Below are positions 8,601 through 14,162 of a stretch of DNA of 16,469 nt, in pieces. The translations under genes were made by a program, and so were the position numbers. Each line of letters opens with the position of its first letter. Positions within the stretch are counted from its first letter, which is position 1. The notes beneath the pieces are model-generated. The model saw only the letters and a program-made list of their open reading frames with translations, had not been told where the DNA came from and ran no database searches. Source of the DNA: an uncultured Ruminococcus sp. (lineage in GTDB: Bacteria; Bacillota; Clostridia; Oscillospirales; Ruminococcaceae); assembly GCA_900752785.1 (NCBI GenBank), contig CAADWP010000101.1, positions 1 to 16,469 of the forward strand. Direction: 5' to 3'.

Positions 8601-8673
8601 ACTTAATGAAACTGAGTATAATCTTGATTCTTTCATGTCTGATTTAGATAAGACTTTTAATTATCAAATATAA
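5623..8673 (+). CDS. Large two-part protein with C-terminal HerA/FtsK/VirB4-like ATPase
   Basis: A 1016-aa protein. Residues 1-46 are a low-complexity Asn/Tyr/Gln/Pro-rich tail. The part around 90-400 resembles the layout of DUF927/superfamily 3-like helicase proteins: PRKQGWN near 190-199, then a core in which the Walker A place is occupied by EPANNINADVI (from 285, no GKS/T), a Walker B-like VLFQDN (331-336) and a sensor-like ILSSNP (371-376). This reading is tentative. The C-terminal ATPase is clear: GQTRSGKS at 662-669 (K668), IIFDQDG at 687-693, Walker B VIIDE at 867-871, and LVASQ at 898-902, as in FtsK, TraG and HerA pumps. The start is set by AGGAG ending at 5614. It stands alone after the integrase and is richer in A/T than its neighbours. 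It may move DNA during transfer or replication of the element, or serve in defence. Confidence 0.75.
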   Translation: MINNNFGYGTQNTPYPYGYAETNQMQFQPPNILQYQQHNFIPDEFMHLVSAFNTENTNLKEQLMIAYRTIWELKSNIKPRQTKELIQTAPNTWGIKLSTGKIVPFAQVNLFKRYIVNVHPNGTFDAIFMIFNVNGQYINCVIPYKELMKNNVEPYLRGIIGHPADSNYHKSYVVNIFYNLISSLPNNDFINIPRKQGWNMINGQHLNFIHIFSFPFCLADYFNLSTAKRILIPAPAPFNEIKMRYSAFLPQHWKYKLLVTIRTASILLYFFRKENLKPVQFFIIEPANNINADVIKSLLLTSYNEDLSVPSLSSNTKDIKNELDTVNDGTVLFQDNFLNNERTGKFNSNMEAINSDINVNNPNQSRHIISILSSNPTSLPYNLPARFLSFNDADLISDETQIKTLHLFSSAFDSALINQIKCNPQTFETELFRLIDTYYANDFISDMQYNNTVRIIMTSARLLSNFGILNNDDIANIIKWLDDDEDWTLDSANAIINDFEKTINQLIHSGELTIVKQDNFISEKMMAFETKHHINFEKKVLKELICPKMNTTHQITKIFSAYQSFDKSTDDKKMYGTNGHRRNLKINSSQTNVSVYSFSKNILDNESMEILYSAVNKDFLYPINNTPTKNFVPVLLSANEKLVAGIRIDSDSDENFHTYISGQTRSGKSFFLAQQAVLRAYNGDKVIIFDQDGSFSEKAIQKVFKENAAEIEERYISRYDVSQTGIPVNLFTLEACSNNATKKDRIKGILTAGIKSFGENQNMILGKVISKLLKSKLSITPSSISEQINSLSFEEKKVISKLLPILNDIEELSMNPNTWNEILDNQKSIIIISTDEDSMKKSTILIDMMLSSLYNYKVSNDDLRITVIIDELRDHNLTKESPIHTMMRKGNKHKLHMLVASQEFPKDKSILGTIAGYAGMRVYFQQKEDCLSLAEKRINNSFEISLKTLCQHFCVIDGNFFNSSTNANTHAVFYGKSADFGHTSYSKSKLLSTLNETEYNLDSFMSDLDKTFNYQI

Positions 8674-8702
8674 TGCCACAGTTTTTATACTGTAGCATTT
8701 TA
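8673..8702 (+). terminator. Hairpin between convergent genes
   Basis: ATGCCACAGT and ACTGTAGCAT form a 10-bp stem with one C-A mismatch and a 6-base loop, beginning within the stop codon of the ATPase gene and followed by TTTTA. It may work in both directions, since the gene on the other side (8748-9677) ends facing it. Confidence 0.6.
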
Positions 8703-8747
8703 AAAATCAGGTTGGTATTTCTGTACAAGACAAAATGATCTATTGTT

Positions 8748-9677
8748 TTAGTTATTATTTTTATTGACAACATATATTCCCACACATACAAGAAGCAGTG
8801 CCACAAATGCCTGAACGCCAAAAGAACTGCTTTCTTTAAGTACTATATCTGATATAATAACACCGCACACAGGATTCATGAACCCGAATACTGCTACTTT
8901 CGACACAGGATTGTATTTCAGAAGTACCGACCATAGTGAGTAAGCTGCTGCGGAAACGAATGCGAGATACAGAAGTATCATGACAGAGGCGGCATTTACG
9001 CTGCCGATATTTCCGCCGCAAATTGCTCCTATCAGCGTCATAACAAGTCCGCCGAAAAAGAACTGCCATCCACTCAACAGTACAGGATTTTCCCCTGCTG
9101 AATATTTTTTCATCAGAACTGACGAAAATCCATTTGCAACCGTGGATATTAATACAAATCCGTCACCAAACAGACTGAAACTCAGTCCGCCTTTAAGTCC
9201 GCTGAAATTAATGATGATAATTCCACTAAATCCCAGTACACAGCCGATTATTTTATGTAGTGTGAGCTTTTCAATTTTGTATATCAGCGATGATATGAGT
9301 ATAGCCATAAAAACGTTTGCAGCTACAATGACTGCCGCTTTTACACCTGTAGTGTGAGCAAGTCCGATGTAGTAGAAAATATATTGCAGAATGGTCTGAA
9401 ATAGGCTTATTATCATAATTTTTGGAATTGATTGCCTTGTTGGCAACAGCGCTTTGCGAGCGGAAATACTGCCGAAAACAAGCGCCATGATGCCTGCTAT
9501 GGCAAATCTTACTCCTGCAAAAATCACCTGCGATGACCAGTCGGCAGAATCTATACCGAACTTCTCGTATCCGATTTTGACTCCCGAAAAAGCGCTTCCC
9601 CACAATGCAGAACAGATGAATGCCAGCAGAATAACCACAGAAATTTTAGTTAAAATATTTTCTTTAAATTTTCTCAT
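8748..9677 (-). CDS. EamA/DMT-family permease
   Basis: A 309-aa inner-membrane protein of the drug/metabolite transporter superfamily, with about ten hydrophobic segments arranged as two EamA repeats. The ALWGSAFSGVKIGYEKFG motif in the first segment, VRFAIAGIMAL in the second, and GFMNPVCGVIISDIVLKES near the C-terminus are typical. The length fits the family. The substrate cannot be told from the sequence. No good ribosome binding site precedes the ATG at 9677, but this start gives the usual short N-terminal tail. The gene starts 26 bases after the small membrane protein ending at 9704, so the two may share a transcript. It converges with the plus-strand ATPase gene. Confidence 0.87.
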   Translation of the reverse strand: MRKFKENILTKISVVILLAFICSALWGSAFSGVKIGYEKFGIDSADWSSQVIFAGVRFAIAGIMALVFGSISARKALLPTRQSIPKIMIISLFQTILQYIFYYIGLAHTTGVKAAVIVAANVFMAILISSLIYKIEKLTLHKIIGCVLGFSGIIIINFSGLKGGLSFSLFGDGFVLISTVANGFSSVLMKKYSAGENPVLLSGWQFFFGGLVMTLIGAICGGNIGSVNAASVMILLYLAFVSAAAYSLWSVLLKYNPVSKVAVFGFMNPVCGVIISDIVLKESSSFGVQAFVALLLVCVGIYVVNKNNN

Positions 9678-9703
9678 TTGAACAATGATGTTGATATGTA
9701 AAT

Positions 9704-10219
9704 CTATGACAAGTTTTGCTTGTTAGCTTTGTTTTGAATCAAGTTTTTGTAAAAGCTATTTTTAATAGTAAAAAATAAGTTTATCATCGTAATTGCTACG
9801 GAAAAAATAAAACATAATTTATATCCTATTCCTAACGTTTTAAAATCAATGCTATGTTCTGCATTTGTAACAATCAGCATATAGAAATATCCAAACAACA
9901 ATATAAATCTGTAAATTATATCGATTGTTAAATATAAACTTATTTCATCATCATTAAGGATACTATCTTTTTTTACTTTAATTATCGCAGAAAATTTATC
10001 AAAAGCAAAGAAAAGTAATGGTATTATTGCAATAACCACAATAATTCTCTTCCTTGATAGGATTGAAGGAACCGGAAAGATATTCAGAAAAGATATATTC
10101 GGCAATAAATTACAATTCATTCCAATAATAACCATAACAATGATTCCATTTAAATAACTTATAAGCTGATGCGGCGTTATTTTTTTATTATCAAGCAAGT
10201 CCTTTATCATTTCCAACAT
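9704..10219 (-). CDS. Small membrane protein of unknown function
   Basis: A 171-aa protein with about four transmembrane helices: two near residues 24-40 and 56-75, a pair near 95-115 and a last one near 130-150, with charged loops and a basic C-terminal tail rich in Lys and Asn. I do not recognise the family. I chose the ATG at 10219 (MLEMIKDLL) because AAAGGA (10228-10233) lies 8 bases before it; an in-frame ATG at 10294 has no ribosome binding site and would add 25 residues. The short soluble N-terminus (KDLLDNKKITPHQLISYLNG) is reminiscent of phage holin-like proteins, but this is weak. The permease starts 26 bases downstream. Confidence 0.65.
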   Translation of the reverse strand: MLEMIKDLLDNKKITPHQLISYLNGIIVMVIIGMNCNLLPNISFLNIFPVPSILSRKRIIVVIAIIPLLFFAFDKFSAIIKVKKDSILNDDEISLYLTIDIIYRFILLFGYFYMLIVTNAEHSIDFKTLGIGYKLCFIFSVAITMINLFFTIKNSFYKNLIQNKANKQNLS

Positions 10220-10274
10220 AACAATTTTCCTTTCTATATCAATATTCATCACTGAATCTCTGTTTACATGAAGT

Positions 10275-10280
10275 ATTATA
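10275..10280 (-). promoter_or_regulatory. Possible -10 box for the small membrane protein gene
   Basis: Perfect TATAAT on the minus strand, 55 bases before the chosen start. The upstream GTGACT, 19 bases away, is a poor -35. The region also holds a direct repeat GTAGCTGTA at 10335-10343 and 10346-10354 with an 11-base period. Confidence 0.35.
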
Positions 10281-10371
10281 TTTTTACTGTACATTGACAG
10301 TCACTGATGCATAGCCAAAAATAACTTTTCCGCCGTAGCTGTACGGTAGCTGTATTTCACATCAAAACAGC

Positions 10372-10411
10372 ATAAAAATAAGCACTTCCGAAATCTCGAA
10401 AGCGCCTATTT
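10372..10411 (-). terminator. Terminator of the initiator tRNA gene
   Basis: On the minus strand AAATAGGCGCTTTCG pairs with CGGAAGTGCTTATTT through 15 pairs, three of them wobble, followed by TT. It starts 6 bases after the tRNA 3' end. Plus-strand arms are 10376-10390 and 10397-10411. Confidence 0.8.
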
Positions 10412-10416
10412 TACGT

Positions 10417-10493
<77 letters not shown>

Positions 10494-10519
10494 ATATAAA
10501 TAACTCACATGACTTAATT

Positions 10520-10548
10520 AGTATACCACAATAATAATGTAAAGTCAA
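10520..10548 (-). promoter_or_regulatory. Promoter of tRNA-fMet
   Basis: Minus strand TTGACT (10543-10548), 17-base spacer, TATACT (10520-10525) preceded by TGG, an extended -10. It lies 26 bases before the tRNA 5' end. Confidence 0.88.
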
Positions 10549-10608
10549 TAGATTTTAATATATTTTTTTGTTTTAACAATATATTGTTATATAAAAAACA
10601 ATAGTTTT

Positions 10609-10675
10609 ATAAAAGTTAGACAGCATTTCGGTGCAGTACATATTGAATACTTCTGTATTTGCTGCCAACTTTTAT
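10609..10675 (-). terminator. Long inverted repeat downstream of the dCMP deaminase gene
   Basis: ATAAAAGTT-ggcagca on the minus strand matches TGCTG-tctAACTTTTAT across a loop of about 34 bases (plus-strand arms 10609-10625 and 10660-10675, one bulge or mismatch). An A/T-rich run with TTGTTTTTTAT follows, so it may end the deaminase transcript. The loop is longer than usual for a terminator. Confidence 0.45.
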
Positions 10676-10705
10676 TCGTATTTTATCTGTATATAAATTA
10701 TTAAT

Positions 10706-11185
10706 TTACATAGAAAGCATGATTTTTTTCCCGCTCGGTATATACTCGCTTACCTCTACCCCGCATTTACGGAATAGTATTTCGGACGCTTTTACGCCTT
10801 CGGTATCGGCATACTTATTATTGTAATATACGACCCGTTTTATTCCTGATTGAATTATTGCCTTTGCGCATTCGTTGCATGGGAACAGCGTCACATAAAG
10901 CGTACATCCCGTCATACGCTTTGTACTGTTTAGAATAGCGTTAAGCTCGGCATGACACACAAAAGGATATTTTGTATCGAGAGACGTTTTGCCCTCACGT
11001 TCCCATGGCATTTCGTCATCACAGCAGCCTGTCGGCATACCATTGTAACCTACCGATACGATTTTCTTATCTTCATTAACAATGCACGCACCAACCTGCG
11101 TTGAGTTATCCTTGCTCCTCTCTGCCGAAAGCATGGCAATACCCATAAAATATTCATCCCAGCTTATATAATTGCTTCTTTTCAT
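10706..11185 (-). CDS. dCMP deaminase (DCTD-like)
   Basis: A 159-aa zinc enzyme that deaminates dCMP to dUMP, the substrate of thymidylate synthase. The zinc/catalytic motifs are complete: CHAELNAI (H78, E80) and PCNEC (C103, C106). The N-terminal half, with YFMGIAMLSAERSKD, QVGACIVN, GYNGMPTGC, DDEMPWERE and TKYPFVCHAE, follows animal DCTD much more closely than Bacillus ComEB, from memory of those sequences. The residues after GYNGMP are those of the family's regulatory and nucleotide-binding segment. The start at 11185 has GGGAG about 6 bases upstream, and a good promoter lies at 11251-11279. It stands as a single gene. Confidence 0.93.
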   Translation of the reverse strand: MKRSNYISWDEYFMGIAMLSAERSKDNSTQVGACIVNEDKKIVSVGYNGMPTGCCDDEMPWEREGKTSLDTKYPFVCHAELNAILNSTKRMTGCTLYVTLFPCNECAKAIIQSGIKRVVYYNNKYADTEGVKASEILFRKCGVEVSEYIPSGKKIMLSM

Positions 11186-11231
11186 ATTTTCTCCCTTTAA
11201 ACTCTCATAAATGGTGATCTAACAATTTTCA

Positions 11232-11257
11232 GTACAATACCTATACTTATATTGTAC
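11232..11257. promoter_or_regulatory. Inverted repeat straddling the dCMP deaminase start of transcription
   Basis: GTACAATA (11232-11239) and TATTGTAC (11250-11257) are exact inverted arms with a 10-base spacer. One arm covers the -10 box and the other lies just past the expected transcription start, the position of a repressor operator. It could also be a 5' hairpin remnant. Confidence 0.45.
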
Positions 11258-11279
11258 CACGTTTTATTTTTTTTGTAAA
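11251..11279 (-). promoter_or_regulatory. Promoter of the dCMP deaminase gene
   Basis: Minus strand TTTACA (11274-11279), 17-base spacer, TACAAT (11251-11256) preceded by TGG. The expected start of transcription is near 11244, giving a leader of about 60 bases. Confidence 0.8.
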
Positions 11280-11345
11280 GAGAATTATGCAATTTTATAT
11301 ACACCTTTAAAGCTCTGATCTTAATACCGATAATTGACAATGTCA

Positions 11346-11795
11346 TCAATTACCGTAATAAACAGCAAATGAAATAACAAACGGAACAATAATAATAACC
11401 GCAGCAATAATTAACGCCTGCCACCACTTATTTTTATCAGCTTTCAGCTTATAATCAGTTACGCACTTATCTGGATTATCTATATCATAGTAAACGATAA
11501 TTTTATCTCCTTCCTTAAAACCATCCAAATGCTGATTTAAAAAGTTTTTACAGTATGTTTTTCCATAAATATCTGTAAATGAATATCTTATATCATAATA
11601 TTCATATGAGCTTTCAAGACTATGAGTTAAACTCATGAATTTAATATCAGTAATGGTACCCTCGGCTTCTGAGATATTTTTTATACATCTATATTCTCGC
11701 CTGCTTTTAGTACAGGAAAATATTATAATTAAAATAATTGCAGCAAGCATAACAGGAAGACTGATAATCGCAGATATTACTATGTAACGCTCCAT
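11346..11795 (-). CDS. DUF3592-like membrane protein
   Basis: A 149-aa protein with a transmembrane helix at the N-terminus (about 5-27), a soluble middle, and a second helix near 125-145. The middle has the DUF3592 pattern: EAEGTITDIKF, then YDIRYSFTDIYGKTY, then FKEGDKIIVYYDIDNPDKC, a beta-rich domain of unknown role found in many bacterial membrane proteins. The start at 11795 is preceded by AAGGCGGA, a modest ribosome binding site. A near-consensus promoter lies just upstream (11865-11893), so the gene is probably well expressed and independent of pnuC. Function is unknown. Confidence 0.75.
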   Translation of the reverse strand: MERYIVISAIISLPVMLAAIILIIIFSCTKSRREYRCIKNISEAEGTITDIKFMSLTHSLESSYEYYDIRYSFTDIYGKTYCKNFLNQHLDGFKEGDKIIVYYDIDNPDKCVTDYKLKADKNKWWQALIIAAVIIIVPFVISFAVYYGN

Positions 11796-11864
11796 TTATT
11801 TTTCCGCCTTATTTAATATTTTTAGTTTAATTCACAAAGATAAAGCTTGAATATTCTTAATGAC

Positions 11865-11893
11865 ATTATAACAAAAGTCACTTCTCCTGTCAA
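11865..11893 (-). promoter_or_regulatory. Consensus promoter upstream of the DUF3592-like gene
   Basis: Minus strand TTGACA (11888-11893), exactly 17 bases, TATAAT (11865-11870) preceded by TGT. Both boxes are perfect. It sits between the pnuC stop and the next gene. Confidence 0.9.
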
Positions 11894-11909
11894 CGGTTTC
11901 TTCACAAGA

Positions 11910-12638
11910 TCATTGCATATACTTGAAACGATCTTTTTCTGCTGCCTCTTGTCGTTTTTGCATTTTTGACCAGCTTATAAACCCGTAAATGTCGTTTGCC
12001 AGAAACATTACAAAGCAAATAACTACCGATACATAAGAAGTACTTGACAGAGCTGCCAACAACCACAAAAATATCAGGACTATATCATTTGCAGCGTAGG
12101 CGACAGCATAAAACGCGCTTCTTCTGAACGTAAGATAAACAGCAAGAAAGCTCGTTGTAACGGATATAGCGCTTAACGTCAAATTTGCTGTGTGAAAAAC
12201 TGCAAGTATATAATAAAAAACAAATGTGATAAATGCGGTCAGCATAATCATAAAGACATATTCTTTTTTCTCTATTCGATTAACTTTTACTTCCGCTTTA
12301 TTTTCGTTATATGGATTTCTCGACCACGAAATCAATGCAACTACAGCCATTGGAGCAGTCATTCCCAAATAGGTTATCATCTCTCCGTAATAGGAAAAAT
12401 TAAAAGAAATAACTCCATATAATACGCTGAATGCGACCATAAGAAATTGTCCGAACGGGTTTCCCTTTGCGTTGAAAATCAAAGAAGTTACACCTACTAA
12501 CGACGCGGTTAAAATCAAATAATTTTCTTTGTCAAAAATAAAAAAAGACATTGTAATAAGCACGACCGATATACTCCATAATAATAGTTCCGTCATTGTA
12601 AAATAATTCAGCAGCGATTTGTTTTTTGTAAATAACAT
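11910..12638 (-). CDS. pnuC: PnuC-family nicotinamide riboside/mononucleotide transporter
   Basis: A 242-aa integral membrane protein with about seven hydrophobic segments. The block NAKGNPFGQFLMVAFSVLYGVISFNFSYYGEMITYLGMTAPMAVVALISWSRNPY and the later TFRRSAFYAVAYAANDIVLIFLW region are typical of PnuC transporters, which take up nicotinamide riboside for NAD synthesis by diffusion coupled to phosphorylation. Related members carry thiamine or riboflavin, so the substrate is by family likeness. The ATG at 12638 is chosen because AAGGAG (12648-12653) lies 9 bases upstream; the in-frame ATG at 12683 lies on the terminator hairpin. The leader holds a hairpin terminator with a competing fold, pointing to control by attenuation. 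Confidence 0.9.
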   Translation of the reverse strand: MLFTKNKSLLNYFTMTELLLWSISVVLITMSFFIFDKENYLILTASLVGVTSLIFNAKGNPFGQFLMVAFSVLYGVISFNFSYYGEMITYLGMTAPMAVVALISWSRNPYNENKAEVKVNRIEKKEYVFMIMLTAFITFVFYYILAVFHTANLTLSAISVTTSFLAVYLTFRRSAFYAVAYAANDIVLIFLWLLAALSSTSYVSVVICFVMFLANDIYGFISWSKMQKRQEAAEKDRFKYMQ

Positions 12639-12658
12639 AAAAAAATTCTCCTTGCTAA

Positions 12659-12714
12659 CAAAAATAAGCATCCGTATACACATCTTCTAAGACCTAATGA
12701 TGTGTAACGAATGC
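12659..12714 (-). terminator. Hairpin terminator in the pnuC leader (probable attenuator)
   Basis: On the minus strand GCATTCGTTACACATC (12714-12699) pairs with GATGTGTA-T-ACGGATGC (12684-12668): 16 pairs including one wobble, a single bulged T, and a 14-base loop. TTATTTTTG follows. It ends only 5 bases before the pnuC ribosome binding site, which leaves no room for a promoter between the two. Confidence 0.8.
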
Positions 12715-12739
12715 TTTCGCATCTCTACCCGGTGGCAGA
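12711..12739 (-). promoter_or_regulatory. Structured leader upstream of pnuC, possible riboswitch-like fold
   Basis: Two small hairpins on the minus strand: TCTGCC-ACCG-GGTAGA (12739-12724) and ATGC-GAAA-GCAT (12722-12711) with a GAAA tetraloop. The second uses the same four bases that begin the terminator stem, so the two folds exclude each other. NAD+-II (pnuC-motif) riboswitches are known ahead of pnuC genes; I could not confirm that consensus here. TATAAT at 12743-12748 is a possible -10 box, but it would start transcription inside the first hairpin. Confidence 0.5.
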
Positions 12740-12781
12740 ACAATTATATGAATAAGTTCTAAAGAAATCCCTAATTTCCCA

Positions 12782-13996
12782 CTATTCAAGGTTTTGGCAG
12801 AACGTTATAACGAGTACATCGTCGACCGAGGGATTCTTTACAAATAAATCAGTAGTTTCAACTTTACGGTAAATGCCGTCGTCTCCCAGCTGACGAGTAA
12901 CGATCTTTACAAATTTCTTACCGCTTTTATATGCAGCCATAAGGTTATTAATAGAGAAAGTTGTACTGAAAAGCTCTCTGTCTTCAGGGTGCATGGTAGA
13001 GGCGCCATGAGCTATAAGCTCTTCGAAAATGCCTGTAGACGGACATGAAGTTGTGGAAAAACTTTCATAAGCCATCATATAAAAACTGTTGCGGGTGAGG
13101 TTCGCCATGATAACGAGAGGGAATTTTGTGAAAATTGCCTCCATTAACAGATTTGATACGCTTGCAGAAGCCTGCGTAACGAGAATATCCTCATTATAAT
13201 CAGTAATTACTCTTTGTGAGCAGGCTGCGCCGAATTGATCTTCAGGCATGGGTTTGGCAAAAAGATATCCTTGAATAAGCCGGCAGTCGCAGGTACGAAG
13301 GAATCCAAGCTGTTCGCGCGTTTCAACGCCCTCAGCGATAGTAGTAAGCTTGAGACGATGCGCAAATTCAAAAATACTTTCGAGAACGATACGTTCTCTT
13401 TCGTTTTCACAGTTTCCGCTGAGCAGCGAGCGATCAATTTTAAGAACGTTTGCAGAAAGATCTTTTACAAGGCTCAGCGAAGAAAGACCGCTTCCGAAGT
13501 CGTCTATAGCAACGTTAAAACCATCGCCACGAATTTCGGAAACAAGCTGAATTATAGCGTTAGAGTCGCGCATCATAGCTGACTCGGTCAATTCAACTTC
13601 TATAAGTTCTCTGGGAATGCCGTAGCCGTCAACAGTTTCGCTTAGCTTCTGTCTGAAATTTTTTTCGGCAATATGCTTTCTTGAAAAATTTACAGCGACC
13701 TGAACACAGCGATGCTTTTCGGTTCTGCGTTTTTTCAGAAATTTGCATACCTCATTGAGTATATACCAATCAATTTTAAGAATTAAATCGGTTTTTTCAG
13801 CGCAAGGAATAAATTCTGCCGGAGAAACTACATTTCCATCAGGCGTTATCCATCTTGCAAGAGCTTCAGCGCTTACAAGCCTTCCGGTAACGGAATCATA
13901 CTGAGGCTGATAAAACGCTTTGAATTCATTATTTTCAAGAGCTTGTTCAATTTTTTTCATTAAAGTAATATCTTGATCCGTGAGAATAGGTATCAT
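12782..13996 (-). CDS. EAL-domain c-di-GMP phosphodiesterase with C-terminal PAS-like region
   Basis: A 404-aa cytoplasmic protein. The EAL domain covers about residues 10-255 and should hydrolyse c-di-GMP to pGpG. The metal and catalytic residues are all present: E44 in EAL, N103, E135 in VELTES, D165 and D166 in DDFGSG, K186, E222 in AEGVET and Q242 in QGYLFAKP, so it is probably active. Residues 270-404 resemble a PAS-type sensor fold (SNLLMEAIFTKFPLVIMANLTRNSFYMM, then MHPEDRELF), the reverse of the common sensor-first order. There is no GGDEF domain and no membrane segment. GGAGG lies 4 bases before the ATG, with AAAGG further upstream. A strong promoter overlaps a perfect palindrome 30 bases upstream. 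Confidence 0.92.
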   Translation of the reverse strand: MIPILTDQDITLMKKIEQALENNEFKAFYQPQYDSVTGRLVSAEALARWITPDGNVVSPAEFIPCAEKTDLILKIDWYILNEVCKFLKKRRTEKHRCVQVAVNFSRKHIAEKNFRQKLSETVDGYGIPRELIEVELTESAMMRDSNAIIQLVSEIRGDGFNVAIDDFGSGLSSLSLVKDLSANVLKIDRSLLSGNCENERERIVLESIFEFAHRLKLTTIAEGVETREQLGFLRTCDCRLIQGYLFAKPMPEDQFGAACSQRVITDYNEDILVTQASASVSNLLMEAIFTKFPLVIMANLTRNSFYMMAYESFSTTSCPSTGIFEELIAHGASTMHPEDRELFSTTFSINNLMAAYKSGKKFVKIVTRQLGDDGIYRKVETTDLFVKNPSVDDVLVITFCQNLE

Positions 13997-14021
13997 ATAA
14001 CCTCCGCCTTTCTGAAAAATT

Positions 14022-14037
14022 TGATATAATTATATCA
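14022..14037. promoter_or_regulatory. Perfect 16-bp palindrome over the -10 box of the EAL gene
   Basis: TGATATAATTATATCA is its own reverse complement and contains the TATAAT of the EAL gene promoter. It may be an operator, although part of its symmetry comes from the AT-rich -10 box itself. Confidence 0.4.
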
Positions 14038-14057
14038 TGATTTTCAAAAAAATTCAA
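14029..14057 (-). promoter_or_regulatory. Promoter of the EAL gene
   Basis: Minus strand TTGAAT (14052-14057), 17-base spacer, TATAAT (14029-14034) preceded by TGA. The leader would be about 26 bases. Confidence 0.85.
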
Positions 14058-14122
14058 GGCTTTTCTATTGCTTTTGGTTAAATTATCCCAAAAGCCTGCC
14101 AAAAAATTAGTTATCATTACAG

Positions 14123-14159
14123 AATAAAACACCTAACAAAAAGAGAACGGCGTTTTATT
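14123..14159 (-). terminator. Terminator of the UAP1-like/GyrI-like operon
   Basis: On the minus strand AATAAAACGCC pairs with GGTGTTTTATT (11 pairs, one wobble) across a 15-base loop. It starts 3 bases after the GyrI-like stop. The 3' arm supplies its own T-rich run; no further U-tract follows. Confidence 0.55.
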
Positions 14160-14162
14160 TCT

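Noticed and set aside
8980..9357. 125-codon open frame on the plus strand
   Set aside because: It is antisense to the permease gene, and the hydrophobic pattern of the minus-strand frame is clearly the coding one.
11331..11352. Stem TAATTGA/TCAATTA at the end of the DUF3592-like gene as a terminator
   Set aside because: Only 7 A/T-rich pairs, overlapping the stop codon and without a U-run.
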